This document shows, in pieces, positions 8,459 to 18,114 of a stretch of 64,000 bases of DNA (position 1 is its first letter; each line of letters starts with the position of its first letter). Source of the DNA: Shewanella profunda (GTDB lineage Bacteria; Pseudomonadota; Gammaproteobacteria; Enterobacterales; Shewanellaceae); NCBI RefSeq assembly GCF_023283765.1, contig NZ_JAKILG010000008.1:56228-120227 (forward strand), read 5' to 3'. The position numbers and the translations under genes are program-made. The notes under the pieces are model-generated. The model did not search any database and was not told where the DNA came from. It saw nothing but the letters and a program-made list of their open reading frames with translations.

Positions 8459-9541
8459 TTAGTTTTCTGGCTGTTTGTCCATTGGTATCGTTTCAGGCTC
8501 TTCCCTTAACCACTCACGCCAAATCGCTACCAGTAATGCCATCAGCACTGGACCAACAAATAAGCCGACAAACCCCATGGTTTTAACCCCGCCAATCAGG
8601 CCAAAAAAAGTGGGTAAAAAAGGCAATTTAATCGGTCCACCGACTAAGTTAGGCCTTAGGGTTTTATCGACGATAAATAGCTCTATGCTGCCCCAAAGGA
8701 ATAAACCGACTCCAGCGGTCATATCGCCAGTACCGACAAGATAGAGGGAGATTAGCGTAAACATAGTGGGCGCCCCGCCGGGGATAAGTGCCATAAATGC
8801 CGTTAATACCCCAAAAGCCACGGCCGAAGGCACTCCTGCAATCCAGTAAGCAATGCCAAGCACTATGCCCTCACCAATGGCAATAAGCGTCATACCAATC
8901 ACAGTAGAACTTACCGTTGCAGGTACAACCCGTGAAAAACTGTGCCAACGGGCAGGCAATACTCGCTCACCGACAATATCGAGCTGTTTAGCAACATGTT
9001 CACCATCTTTATACAGGAAAAACAAAGTGATCAGCATAAAGAGCAAGGTCAGTAACAGCCCTAAGGTGTTCCAGCCCAATTGCAGTACCCAACGGGAAAT
9101 ACCACTTAAATTTTGACCACTGATGGCACTGACTATCTTGCCCAACTCATGTGGCTCACCGATAAATTGCTGCCACTGTAAGGTCAGCCACGGCCCCATC
9201 ACAGGTAAATCTTTGATCCAAATAGGCACAGCAGCACCATGTTGGTTAGTGTTAACTAGCCACTCAACCCAACCCCTAATTTCATGTAAAGCATAGGAAA
9301 AAACGAACGCAAGCGGGATAACCAACCCTAATACAATGAGCACCAAAGCAATTGTCGCCGCCAACGCCGAACGACCACGGCATTTTGCTAATAATTTTTG
9401 ATATAGGGGCCAACTTGAAAAACACACAATCAACGCAGCTAAGGCAGGCACTAAAAAGTCGATAAAAAAGAATACACCGGCACACAAGAGCAAAATCAAC
9501 AGGGTACGACCAATAGCGGCATTACTGAAAATGGGTGTCAT
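8459..9541 (-). CDS. AI-2E family membrane transporter (YdiK/PerM-like)
   Basis: 360 residues with about 8 membrane segments in the AI-2E exporter layout: an N-terminal helix pair (about 10-50), a soluble stretch (about 85-150), and a C-terminal block containing the characteristic PGGAPT and LVGGPIKLPFLPTFFGLIGG regions. Family members export small molecules (autoinducer-2 in E. coli TqsA, sodium in other branches); the cargo here is unknown. The ATG at 9541 has AAGGAG at a longish 11-nt spacing. It converges with the HhH gene. Confidence 0.88.
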   Translation of the reverse strand: MTPIFSNAAIGRTLLILLLCAGVFFFIDFLVPALAALIVCFSSWPLYQKLLAKCRGRSALAATIALVLIVLGLVIPLAFVFSYALHEIRGWVEWLVNTNQHGAAVPIWIKDLPVMGPWLTLQWQQFIGEPHELGKIVSAISGQNLSGISRWVLQLGWNTLGLLLTLLFMLITLFFLYKDGEHVAKQLDIVGERVLPARWHSFSRVVPATVSSTVIGMTLIAIGEGIVLGIAYWIAGVPSAVAFGVLTAFMALIPGGAPTMFTLISLYLVGTGDMTAGVGLFLWGSIELFIVDKTLRPNLVGGPIKLPFLPTFFGLIGGVKTMGFVGLFVGPVLMALLVAIWREWLREEPETIPMDKQPEN

Positions 9542-9614
9542 AAGTAAACTGGCTCCTTGGCTTCAAAGCATTAAATCATAGGTTGTTCAATACTATATTT
9601 CTAGAAAGCAGACT

Positions 9615-10679
9615 TTATGACACTTCTGCACCCAACCAAAGCCCCAACGCCAATTGTTTTGTGAGTTCCGCGGCGGGAATCGCCTGACATCCTGTCGCAT
9701 TTTGGCCGCACCAAAGTGGGCTAAAATCACCAAGTCCATGTTGCTCGGCTGCACTTCGCAGTCCCGCGACGGCACTTGAGGCAAGCGGAAAATCGGGTAC
9801 GGCATTATTGATAGGGCCAAGTTCAGCCATAAGACGGTTGACAATTCCGCGGGCGGGTCGGCCGGAAAATAAGTTTGTCAGCGCCGTATATTGCGCGATA
9901 TCACTTTGCAGTGCGGCGCGATGAATTGTACTAGTGGAACACTCAGGACAGAGTAAATATGCCGTCCCGACTTGTACCGCAGATGCTCCCATTGCCATAG
10001 CCGCTCGCACCGTTTTGGCATCGACTATGCCACCCGCTGCAATAACGGGGACATCGACAGCGGCAATAACCTGTGGCAATAGGCTAAAAGTGCCGAGCTG
10101 CTTGGTTAAATCATCCGATAAAAAGTGCCCCCTGTGACCACCCGCTTCTAATCCTTGGGCAATAACAGCATCAACCCCATGCATCTCTAACCAAAGTGCC
10201 TCTTCCACTGTTGTCGCAGTGGATATCACTTTTGATCCCCAGGATTTTATCTCCAGCAACAAGTCTTCATCCGGTAAACCAAAGTGAAAACTCACCACCT
10301 CAGGTTTAAATTTTGCTAATACTTCTGCCTGAGCACGGCCATAGGGGGTACGCTGTGCACCCGCAGTTTGGGTAGCGGGATTGATACCTAACTCAGTAAA
10401 ATAGGGCGTGAGCTGTTTGAGCCACGCGGCTTGTTTCGCTGCTTGCGGTTCTGGTTCGTGATGACAAAAGAAGTTTACATTGATGGGGTTAGTTGTGTGG
10501 CTACGGATCTGGCTAAGTTCTGCATCCAATGTTTCAAGGGATAACATGGCGCAGGGCAAAGACCCCAACGCGCCCGCTTGCGACACAGCAATCGTTAAGG
10601 CACTACCTTGAACACCCGCCATAGGCGCTTGAATAATGGGGAATTCGATTCCAAACAATCGGGTTAACTGGCACGGCAT
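9615..10679 (-). CDS. Nitronate monooxygenase (2-nitropropane dioxygenase family), FMN-dependent
   Basis: 354 residues from ATG 10679. A near-perfect ribosome site AAAGGAGGTGAT sits 2-3 nt upstream and overlaps a longer reading (start 10700), which is therefore rejected. A TIM-barrel flavoenzyme: N-terminal FPIIQAPMAGVQ, the catalytic-His segment ARGLEAGGHRG-like (read here as AQGLEAGGHRGH, His acting as base), the phosphate-binding VIAAGGIVDA and VQVGTAYLLCPEC. The enzyme oxidises toxic nitronates such as propionate-3-nitronate to a carbonyl compound and nitrite. It is cytosolic, and no operon partner is evident. Confidence 0.92.
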   Translation of the reverse strand: MPCQLTRLFGIEFPIIQAPMAGVQGSALTIAVSQAGALGSLPCAMLSLETLDAELSQIRSHTTNPINVNFFCHHEPEPQAAKQAAWLKQLTPYFTELGINPATQTAGAQRTPYGRAQAEVLAKFKPEVVSFHFGLPDEDLLLEIKSWGSKVISTATTVEEALWLEMHGVDAVIAQGLEAGGHRGHFLSDDLTKQLGTFSLLPQVIAAVDVPVIAAGGIVDAKTVRAAMAMGASAVQVGTAYLLCPECSTSTIHRAALQSDIAQYTALTNLFSGRPARGIVNRLMAELGPINNAVPDFPLASSAVAGLRSAAEQHGLGDFSPLWCGQNATGCQAIPAAELTKQLALGLWLGAEVS

Positions 10680-10824
10680 AATCACCTCCTTTGATAGCAC
10701 TCCTGATAAGACCCAACTATTTAACCTTGTTTCCTAACCATAATCTAAAACGTCGTTGAAATGACGATTAAACACCTTTTGCTTTAATATGGATAAACAA
10801 ATTAAATAGCGAAGTACCGAGACT

Positions 10825-11685
10825 TTAAATTAAATAATCGGCGCCCAGCCCAACAAATAATGCCAGCCCCGCCCAGTTATTATTAAGAAATGCTTTAAAA
10901 CAAGGTGCTCGTTCGCGATCGAAGATCAGCATTTGTTGGTAAGTACTAAAGCCGATAAAGGTCAGTAAACCTAAGCCATAGATTAAGCCACGATCAGCGC
11001 TCCAACCGGCGGCGATAAAACAGGCCAGCGCGGCAAGCTGAAATAAGCCGATGATTTGGCGGTCATATTTTCCAAACAAGATTGCAGTGGATTTTATCCC
11101 CACCTTTAAATCATCATCCCTATCAACCATGGCGTACATAGTGTCGTAGGCGACAGTCCAAAACCAATTGGCTGCAAATAACCACCAAGCCTCCATCGGC
11201 ACTTCACCCGTCTGCGCGGCGTAAGCCATAGGGATAGACCAACTCCACACCACACCTAAAAACATCTGTGGCATATTGGTGACACGTTTTGTGAAGGGAT
11301 AAATAATGGTGAGGATAATACCGACAACGGATAGTTTAACGACTAATCCATTGAGTAATAAGACTAAACCAAATGCAGTTAAACCCAAAACAACAAATAA
11401 TAACAGGGCTTCTTTAGTGCTGATCTCGCCACTTGCCAATGGACGAGATTTAGTGCGTTCAACATGGGAGTCAAGATCGCGGTCGGCATAATCGTTAATA
11501 ATGCAGCCACAGGCACGCATAATCACCACACCAACAACAAAGATGATCAATACCTTAAGATCGGGCATACCACCTGCAGCCAACATCAGTGCCATCAAAC
11601 ATGGCCACATCAGTAATAAAGTACCGATAGGACGATCGAGTCGAGTAAGACGGGAATACACGTCCCACTTCTGCTTAAAATTCAT
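10825..11685 (-). CDS. ubiA: 4-hydroxybenzoate octaprenyltransferase
   Basis: 286 residues with about 8-9 membrane helices. The first Asp-rich motif NDYADRDLD (about 64-72) and the second [17 protein letters not shown] (about 180-196) bind Mg and the polyprenyl diphosphate. [20 protein letters not shown] at the N-terminus is family-typical. The enzyme attaches the octaprenyl tail to 4-hydroxybenzoate in ubiquinone synthesis at the inner membrane. The usual ubiC partner is not adjacent; uvrD lies upstream on the same strand with a hairpin between. Confidence 0.97.
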   Translation of the reverse strand: MNFKQKWDVYSRLTRLDRPIGTLLLMWPCLMALMLAAGGMPDLKVLIIFVVGVVIMRACGCIINDYADRDLDSHVERTKSRPLASGEISTKEALLLFVVLGLTAFGLVLLLNGLVVKLSVVGIILTIIYPFTKRVTNMPQMFLGVVWSWSIPMAYAAQTGEVPMEAWWLFAANWFWTVAYDTMYAMVDRDDDLKVGIKSTAILFGKYDRQIIGLFQLAALACFIAAGWSADRGLIYGLGLLTFIGFSTYQQMLIFDRERAPCFKAFLNNNWAGLALFVGLGADYLI

Positions 11686-11733
11686 TAACTAGGTACTCCC
11701 ACGCCTAATAATCCACCATTTCCGCCTTCATCC

Positions 11734-11768
11734 TTAGGGTTAGCATCATATACCTAAGCTAACCCTAA
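11734..11768 (-). terminator. Stem-loop downstream of uvrD, possible terminator
   Basis: A perfect 11-bp inverted repeat TTAGGGTTAGC / GCTAACCCTAA around a 13-nt loop lies between uvrD and ubiA. No U-run follows on the minus strand, so termination may be Rho-assisted or partial. Confidence 0.45.
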
Positions 11769-11829
11769 ACGCGAATTCACACCGAAAAACATTGTCACAA
11801 AAGAATGACACTCACCGACACAGCCAAGC

Positions 11830-13998
11830 TCAAAGCGCTTCTAGGCGAGCATAGGCCACCACCAACCATTTGCTACCAAAGTCATTAAAACTGACCTGAA
11901 CCCTTGCCTGTGCACCGCTGCCTTCAAAGTTAGTCACTTTACCCTCACCAAACTTAGGATGATTCACCCTTTGGCCAACATTAAAGCCAGTATCGTTCGC
12001 CGCTGCCGACTTTTGGGTGTTAAAACGATTATTTGCCATGGGAGTAGAAACCTGTGCCTTAAGACGGATTTCATCCACGAATTCAGGCGGGATCTCTTTG
12101 ATAAAACGCGATGGCCGCGCATAATCTTCACGGCCATAAATCCGCCGAGATTCCGCATAGGTTATGTAGAGTTTTTCCATGGCGCGGGTCATGCCAACAT
12201 AGCAAAGACGACGCTCTTCATCGAGCCTATCGCCCTCTTCCAGTGCCATTTTACTCGGGAAAATACCTTCTTCTACCCCCGCCATAAACACCATAGTGAA
12301 CTCGAGCCCTTTGGCAGAATGCAGTGTCATCAACTGCACCGCATCGGTAAAGGCATCGGCCTGACCTTCACCCGCTTCAAGCGCTGCGTGGGATAGGAAG
12401 GCGTTAAGCTCGCCCATATCCTCAAGCTCCTCTGGTAACTCAAAGGTGCGCGCCGCAGTCACTAATTCTTCTAAGTTTTCGATACGAGCATGGGCCTTTT
12501 CGCCCTTTTCAGCCTCATACATGGCTTTAAGGCCGGAGGCTTGGATCACAGTATCGGCCATACGGTACAGCGCCATATCCTGTGTATCTTCCTGCAGGGT
12601 GACGATTAAATCCATAAAGCCACGTACCGCACTTGCCGCACGGCCGGCGAGTACTTTTTCATCCAGCAAACGCAAACTTGCCTGCCACAGGGTTAATGCT
12701 TGTTGGCGCGCCGTAGTGCGTAAAATATCTAAGGTTCGATCGCCTATACCACGGGGCGGCGTGTTAACGACACGCTCAAATGCTGCGTCGTCATTCTTGT
12801 TACTGATCAAACGCATATAGCCCATAGCATCTTTAATTTCTTGGCGTTCAAAGAAGCGTAAACCGCCATAAATACGGTAGGCCAAACTCTTATGTAATAA
12901 AGCTTCTTCGAGCACCCGCGACTGGGCATTAGAACGGTATAAAATCGCGCAATCACTGAGATTACCGCCCTTTTCATGCCAATCATTGATCCGGCCGACA
13001 ATAAAACGCGCCTCATCCATTTCGTTAAAGGCGCAATAGAGCGAAATAGGCTCACCATCGGCTTCATCCGTCCATAACTCTTTGCCCATACGCTCGGGGT
13101 TATTGGCGATTAGCGCGTTGGACGCTTTAAGAATATTCCCCTTAGAGCGATAGTTTTGCTCGAGGCGAATGGTGGTCGCGGTAGGAAAATCCTGAAGGAA
13201 GCGATGCAGGTTTTCAACCTGAGCGCCGCGCCAGCCGTAAATCGATTGGTCGTCATCACCGACTATCATCACATTGGCGGTTTGACCGGCAAGCACACGG
13301 ATCCACGCATATTGGATGGCGTTGGTATCTTGGAACTCGTCCACCAAAATATGCTTAAAGCGTTCTTGATAATGCGCCAACAAGTGCGGCTTATTAAGCC
13401 ATAACTCATGGGCGCGTAATAGGATTTCGGCAAAATCGACTAAACCTGCGCGGTCGCAGGACTCTTGATAAACCTGATAAATTTTTAATAGATTTTGCTC
13501 AATGGGAAAACCGCTGGCATCAATATGTTTAGGGCGTAATCCTTGGTCTTTTTTACCATTGATATAACCCTGAGCTTGGCGTGGAGGATATTGTTTTTCA
13601 TCCAAATTCAGACTTTTAAGAATACGTTTAATCAAGCGCACTTGATCGTCAGAATCGAGAATTTGGAAGCTTTGCGGTAAACCCGCATCTTGGAAGTGAG
13701 TGCGTAACAAGCGATGCGCCAAGCCGTGGAACGTGCCAATCCACATGCGGCCCATATTGGTGCCAGCGACTTTTTCAACTCGCTCGCGCATCTCAGCCGC
13801 AGCTTTATTGGTAAAAGTCACCGCAAGAATCGAGTAAGGACTCTGCTGTTCAACCTGCAATAACCACGCAATGCGGTGGGTCAACACCCGCGTTTTACCA
13901 CTGCCCGCGCCCGCCAACACTAACATGCTAGATTGCGGTGCCGCGACAGCCTCGCGCTGCTTATCATTCAGGCCGTCTAGTAAAGAAGATACGTCCAT
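11830..13998 (-). CDS. uvrD: DNA helicase II
   Basis: 722 residues from ATG 13998, which follows GGAGG at 5-nt spacing; an upstream in-frame TTG lies inside that ribosome site and is rejected. It starts MDVSSLLDGLNDKQREAVAA, nearly identical to the E. coli enzyme. Superfamily 1A motifs are present: Walker A AGAGSGKT (about 29-36), motif Ia TFTNKAAAEM, motif II VDEFQDTN, motif III GDDDQSIYGWRGA, motif IV EQNYRS, motif V TLHSAKGLEF and motif VI GMTRA. A Tudor-like C-terminal domain ends VGQRVNHPKFGEGKV... It unwinds DNA 3'-5' in nucleotide-excision and mismatch repair. No convincing LexA box was found upstream. Confidence 0.97.
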   Translation of the reverse strand: MDVSSLLDGLNDKQREAVAAPQSSMLVLAGAGSGKTRVLTHRIAWLLQVEQQSPYSILAVTFTNKAAAEMRERVEKVAGTNMGRMWIGTFHGLAHRLLRTHFQDAGLPQSFQILDSDDQVRLIKRILKSLNLDEKQYPPRQAQGYINGKKDQGLRPKHIDASGFPIEQNLLKIYQVYQESCDRAGLVDFAEILLRAHELWLNKPHLLAHYQERFKHILVDEFQDTNAIQYAWIRVLAGQTANVMIVGDDDQSIYGWRGAQVENLHRFLQDFPTATTIRLEQNYRSKGNILKASNALIANNPERMGKELWTDEADGEPISLYCAFNEMDEARFIVGRINDWHEKGGNLSDCAILYRSNAQSRVLEEALLHKSLAYRIYGGLRFFERQEIKDAMGYMRLISNKNDDAAFERVVNTPPRGIGDRTLDILRTTARQQALTLWQASLRLLDEKVLAGRAASAVRGFMDLIVTLQEDTQDMALYRMADTVIQASGLKAMYEAEKGEKAHARIENLEELVTAARTFELPEELEDMGELNAFLSHAALEAGEGQADAFTDAVQLMTLHSAKGLEFTMVFMAGVEEGIFPSKMALEEGDRLDEERRLCYVGMTRAMEKLYITYAESRRIYGREDYARPSRFIKEIPPEFVDEIRLKAQVSTPMANNRFNTQKSAAANDTGFNVGQRVNHPKFGEGKVTNFEGSGAQARVQVSFNDFGSKWLVVAYARLEAL

Positions 13999-14189
13999 TC
14001 TCGCCTCCAAAAAATCGAGGGGGCATTATAACAGAAGAAAACCCGCCTGCACGCTTGATCCATAAGACAAGAGCCACTAGACGAGAGTCACAAGAAGAAT
14101 GACATGATGCCGCATCTTACTTTGCGCTTTCACAGCAAGATTGCCGCAATGTCGAATCGAGTCTGTTATAAATGAATGGTTTAACCGTC

Positions 14190-14216
14190 ATTCCCGCAAT
14201 GCTTGTGGGCGGGAAT
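14190..14216. repeat. REP-like hairpin (ATTCCCGC...GCGGGAAT)
   Basis: A perfect 8-bp inverted repeat ATTCCCGC / GCGGGAAT with an 11-nt loop, inside the familiar context GTCATTCCCGC..GCGGGAATCCAG. Elements of this form are dispersed between genes in many gammaproteobacteria. It lies upstream of uvrD at the left edge of the repeat-rich island. Confidence 0.65.
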
Positions 14217-14290
14217 CCAGCTTTTAGGTAACAGCTATGCAAGGCTGTATTAATTACTCATAGAGAGGGTGTTCATCATTCTGTTTCAAC

Positions 14291-14392
14291 GATTAAGCAC
14301 TGTCATTACAGTGACACGCCATTAACTCATCCCTGAGGGCTCGACGACGGCATCCATGCCGTCAACGGTCACTTCCATGACAGTGCTTAATC
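14291..14392. repeat. Nested multi-hairpin repeat with CATCCATG core
   Basis: A 102-bp element. The outer arms are a perfect 16-bp inverted repeat, GATTAAGCACTGTCAT (14291-14306) and its complement (14377-14392). Inside are AGTGAC/GTCACT arms (14310-14315, 14368-14373), a CCCTGAGGG hairpin (14331-14339) and a perfect GACGGCAT-CC-ATGCCGTC hairpin (14346-14363). The nesting suggests a small non-autonomous mobile or cruciform-forming element. Around it (14011-14622) no gene was seen apart from the REP-like hairpin at 14190. Confidence 0.7.
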
Positions 14393-14622
14393 CTATTAAC
14401 CTTTGCGTATCTCTGCCAGCCAGCAAAGGATGATAAAGCTAAAACGATATCAAGTGATTACCCATCAAACTGTATAAAAAACCGCTACCGCAAAATAGCA
14501 GATTCCTATAGCATCATTTATACCAATTGACATGGATGTGGCAGCACCAAGTCCAACAAGCGATTTATGCCCTGCAAACAGCGCAGCACATAAATACTAA
14601 GACGTTATGTGTAAGGATAGGT

Positions 14623-15639
14623 ATGAATTATCATTATTATCTTGATGAAAGTGGAAACTCTGGTGATCTCATTAATAAAAAATTAGATCTCAATTTTGGT
14701 AATCAGCCAATTTTCACTTTAGCTTGTGTCGGCCTACTTGATGTAGAAAAAACAAAAAGTGACATTAATGATATAAGAATTAAACATTCTATTTCCGATG
14801 TCGAATTAAAGTCATCAACACTATATTTTCAGTGCCCAGAACTATTCTCTGACATCTTTGCTTACTTAAATGACAAACAGTATCCAATACTAGTTGAGCT
14901 TGTTGATAAAAAATATTGCCTTGCAGCACATATTGTTAATTACTACATCATCCCTCTCATGGCTGATGAATCGAATGGGATGGCACAATTGATAAGAAAT
15001 GGTATCGCTGACTACATAACACATCACTTACCCGATGAGTGTTTCTTGGCTTTTTTTTCAGCTTGCAACCAGCCATCCGAGACTAGCATCATAGCTGCCT
15101 TGGAGATAACACGAGACTTTTTTTCTCAAAAAGTACCTGAATTAGATTTTGCAGCATTAACGGTAAAATCGATAAATTTAACTATTGCTGACTATTTTGA
15201 AGCCAAAGAAGAATATGGCGAGACCGTTGCTATAGAGAAGTTTTCACCTATACCCGAGAAAACAAAAACTGGTCAGAAAATTAATATATTACCCCATGTA
15301 CATTCAGTTTTTAATATTCTAGCTAGACTAAATCAACTTCACAACAAGAATATGAACGAAGTAAATCTCCATCATGATTTACAAAATGAATTCGAAAGCA
15401 TAATTTTATACTCTAAAAATATCATTGAACAAAAAACAACACCTTACAATGGCCCTCCAGTATTTAACTCTGATTATGATTTAACAAAAAAGGCAAATTT
15501 AGACTTTTTAGATTCCAAGTCGCATGTGGGCATACAAATCGCTGATCTTATAGCTGGCTTTATGAGCAGATATATAAATGGCTGGTTATATAAAATTCAG
15601 AAATCCCAAGCATATATCATGAATCATTTTCTAGAATAG
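14623..15639 (+). CDS. DUF3800 family protein (putative RNase H-fold nuclease), probably acquired
   Basis: 338 residues from ATG 14623, which has AAGGAT upstream; the frame stays open back to 14527 but that part has no ribosome site and codes for unrelated-looking residues. The N-terminal YYLDESGNSGD (about 4-14) and the C-terminal HVGIQIADLIAGFMSRY are the acidic signatures of DUF3800, a family often found in mobile and defence islands and thought to have an RNase H-like fold. The catalytic role is unproven. The coding sequence is markedly AT-rich compared with neighbours and is flanked on both sides by multi-hairpin repeats, so horizontal acquisition is likely. Confidence 0.8.
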   Translation: MNYHYYLDESGNSGDLINKKLDLNFGNQPIFTLACVGLLDVEKTKSDINDIRIKHSISDVELKSSTLYFQCPELFSDIFAYLNDKQYPILVELVDKKYCLAAHIVNYYIIPLMADESNGMAQLIRNGIADYITHHLPDECFLAFFSACNQPSETSIIAALEITRDFFSQKVPELDFAALTVKSINLTIADYFEAKEEYGETVAIEKFSPIPEKTKTGQKINILPHVHSVFNILARLNQLHNKNMNEVNLHHDLQNEFESIILYSKNIIEQKTTPYNGPPVFNSDYDLTKKANLDFLDSKSHVGIQIADLIAGFMSRYINGWLYKIQKSQAYIMNHFLE

Positions 15640-16428
15640 TCTCAAACTATAACAATATTCGCTCCCAAGGAGTAAACTTCGTAATTCCACAATCTAAACA
15701 ACAAATCATTTTCAGAAAACATAATCTATAGATCTAAAACACACAACATGGTGAAACAGGACATCCACAACTCTTTAATGCTTTAACTGACCAACAGACA
15801 ACTCAACAATCAAAGGAATACGCTATCCCCTCGGAGTTGCCGCAGGGCATTTGCGTTCTTTGCGTGATCGAGGCATGGTCGTTCTCGTGCATCCATGCAC
15901 TTCACGACATTCAGGCATCCTGCCTATCAGATGCCGAGATAGCGTCAGTCGAATCAGGGACGAGCGTCTGACGCGATAGCATAAGTGCGCTAATTGCCCA
16001 AGGGGCTTTCAACTCCGTTAGGGGCGTCTTGGCTGATTGTTTATAAATAGGAAGGAGGATAGGACGAACAGTCCTCCTTGGTCGACTTTTGATTAAAACA
16101 TCAGGGGGTGAAGCCCCACGACGTTGACTTTGATTAAATAATTCAAACAAGAGTTGGGACTAAATTCCGCTTGCCACAAACCTGCACGAGATTACGAATT
16201 TCAACTTGTGGATCAATCTAGGTGGAGCCGATCATCAACTATCAAGCCATACAATGAATTGAGCCTGTAACAGGAGTAGCAGTGCTTAATCACAGCGACC
16301 TTCAACAGATAGATCAGCAGCGGAGCTCTGCCCCAAATCCCCTTCTTGATGAGAATAACTTTAGGTAGCGCCTGATCGCGGTTAGAATACTCACCCTGTT
16401 TTTCTTGGTTACTTTTTCGGAAACAATA
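15640..16428. repeat. Repeat-rich intergenic region downstream of the DUF3800 gene
   Basis: 789 bp without a gene I would support. It contains ACGCTATC (15820-15827) and its complement (15938-15945) enclosing hairpins GTGCAT-CC-ATGCAC (15887-15900) and AGGCA-TCC-TGCCT (15913-15925). Further on are AAGGAGGA/TCCTCCTT arms (16052-16059, 16072-16079), a GGGG-TGAAG-CCCC hairpin (16105-16117), and an imperfect direct repeat GTCGACTTTTGATTAAA / GTTGACTTTGATTAAA (16081-16097, 16123-16138). The CATCCATG core is shared with the element at 14346-14363. 16151-16428 shows nothing clear. Confidence 0.6.
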
Positions 16429-17619
16429 ATGTCCCATTCAGCGCTTAATTCTTTTGATGATTTTTACCAGCTTTTGGCTGACAGCTTGGCGAAGAATAGT
16501 CTGATCAAACTATTATTGAGTAAGTACCGAGGGGCAGATAAAAGCCTGCAGCGCATCACGATTCGGCCGATCAGTTTGCAAAATGAACCTGTGCTGTCGT
16601 TTGTGTATCAGCATCAGACGAATCACATCACTAAAAACCTGAGTTATGACGAAGGCTTAGCCAGCATAAAACTGTTACTCGGTAGCGAGTTTAAGAGTGC
16701 CCACTTAGCCACGGCGCAGGCAGAAGTCCAGCTTGAGATCAGCAAAAAAGGCAAAGTCCAAATCAGTACACATAATGTTAAACAAACCGTCGCGGCGCCG
16801 TTAGAACATGACCGTGAGAAAAAGCGTTTTGTGGATATCGAACGCCCCTTTCTTACCAAGCTAGGTGTGACTGACAGCCAGCATAATCTTATCCCTGCGA
16901 TGTCGCGTAAATGGAAGCAAATCAATAAATTTATTGAGGTTTTTAGCCAAGCGCTCGAAGCCTCACCCCACAAGAATGACCAACCGATCAATGTGGTCGA
17001 TTTTGGTTCAGGTAAAGGCTATCTCACCTTTGCAATCCATGATTACCTTCGCCATAGCCTTCACAATGATGCGCAGGTGACTGGGGTGGAATTACGCCAA
17101 GCCTTGGCCGATTTATGTAATGAAACGGCGGCAACGCTCGATCATCAAGGCTTGTCGTTTGTCTGCGGCGATGTGAGAACCCATGCGCCTAAGCAAACCG
17201 ATGTGATGATCGCCCTGCACGCCTGCGATATCGCTACTGACTATGCGATTCATTATGGTATTCGCGCCAATGCCGACATCATCATGTGTTCGCCCTGCTG
17301 CCATAAACAAATTCGCCCGCAGATGCACAGCCCCGAATTGTTTAAACCTATGCTGCAATATGGGGTGCACATGGGCCAACAGGCTGAAATGGTGACGGAT
17401 TCATTACGTGCGCTATTTTTGGAAGCCAACGGTTATGCGACTAAGGTGTTTGAATTTATCAGCCTAGAACATACCAATAAAAATAAGATGATTTTGGCCG
17501 TTAAAAAGCCACAACATAATCAGAAAGACAGCGCCGCAATCCTTGCGCAAATTGCTGACATTAAAGCCTATTACGGCATCAAGGAACATTGCTTAGAAAC
17601 CTTACTGGCGCAAACCTAA
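16429..17619 (+). CDS. SAM-dependent methyltransferase, class I (Methyltransf_32 type)
   Basis: 396 residues from ATG 16429 (GGAA upstream; an earlier TTG at 16405 is less likely). The Rossmann SAM-binding motif I is VVDFGSGKGYLTFAIHDYL (about residues 187-205), followed by an acidic motif II region (VTGVEL) and FVCGDV. A Cys-rich CSPCCHKQIRPQM segment lies at about 286-298. The N-terminal ~150 residues are a separate domain. The substrate is unknown; members of this group are suspected RNA methylases but that is not established. The C-terminus converges with the NUDIX gene. Confidence 0.8.
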   Translation: MSHSALNSFDDFYQLLADSLAKNSLIKLLLSKYRGADKSLQRITIRPISLQNEPVLSFVYQHQTNHITKNLSYDEGLASIKLLLGSEFKSAHLATAQAEVQLEISKKGKVQISTHNVKQTVAAPLEHDREKKRFVDIERPFLTKLGVTDSQHNLIPAMSRKWKQINKFIEVFSQALEASPHKNDQPINVVDFGSGKGYLTFAIHDYLRHSLHNDAQVTGVELRQALADLCNETAATLDHQGLSFVCGDVRTHAPKQTDVMIALHACDIATDYAIHYGIRANADIIMCSPCCHKQIRPQMHSPELFKPMLQYGVHMGQQAEMVTDSLRALFLEANGYATKVFEFISLEHTNKNKMILAVKKPQHNQKDSAAILAQIADIKAYYGIKEHCLETLLAQT

Positions 17620-17653
17620 GCCGATTAGCGGCCTGCGGTTTACTGGCAAAGCA

Positions 17654-18079
17654 TTAAAACTTTGCACTCATGACAACTCCGTTGAAATTGAGGCAATCTT
17701 TAATTCTTTGCTGCTGAACTGCGCTGAGGGTGTCTATATCATGAAAGGCAAACGCTGAGTGTTCGTGACTCAATTGGATCGGCAGTGGCTCGGCCTCAAT
17801 CATATTAGGCAGTTGCAATTCACAGCGAAAGATAAAAGCTTGGGATTGATAGGCGCCGTGGTAATAGACGCCGCTCAAATAGTTAACGACAACCTGCAAA
17901 CCCAGCTCTTCTTGGCACTCTCGAATTAAAGCCTCATGTATCGTTTCATTAGGCTCAAGCGCACCGCCGGGTAAACCCCAAGCAAAGTTACCGTAATTGG
18001 CCTTAAGCAACAGCACTTGCCCCTGCTCATTGGTAATGACAGCATGACTACTCAGCCTAAAGGTATCGTTAAAAGCCAC
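17654..18079 (-). CDS. NUDIX hydrolase
   Basis: 141 residues. The Nudix box is complete: G-G-A-L-E-P-N-E..REC-QEELGL (about 38-60), matching GX5EX7REUXEEXGU. It starts with GTG (18079) behind AAGGA at 6-nt spacing. These enzymes hydrolyse nucleoside diphosphate-X compounds such as oxidised nucleotides or NDP-sugars; the substrate is not evident. It lies 35 bp downstream of the zinc metallopeptidase gene on the same strand and could be cotranscribed. Confidence 0.9.
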   Translation of the reverse strand: MAFNDTFRLSSHAVITNEQGQVLLLKANYGNFAWGLPGGALEPNETIHEALIRECQEELGLQVVVNYLSGVYYHGAYQSQAFIFRCELQLPNMIEAEPLPIQLSHEHSAFAFHDIDTLSAVQQQRIKDCLNFNGVVMSAKF

Positions 18080-18114
18080 TAAAAATCCTTATACTTTACA
18101 CATTACCTTTAATA

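Noticed and set aside
10740..10780. Hairpin CGTC...GACG downstream of nitronate monooxygenase
   Set aside because: Only 4-5 paired bases and no T-run; could be chance.
14161..14180. CTGT-N8-like sequence upstream of uvrD as a LexA box
   Set aside because: CTGT at 14163 is followed at the right distance by AATG, not ACAG; SOS control cannot be claimed.
14527..14622. Upstream extension of the DUF3800 gene and an attC-like feature (GTCCAAC ... GTTATGT)
   Set aside because: GTCCAAC fits the RYYYAAC box, but GTTATGT does not fit GTTRRRY, and no second attC or integrase was found, so a gene-cassette reading is not supported. The extension has no ribosome site.
15911..16150. Minus-strand 79-codon frame (MFELFNQSQRRGASPPDVLI...)
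   Set aside because: It coincides with hairpins and direct repeats, has biased basic composition and no ribosome site; the repeat explains it better than a gene.
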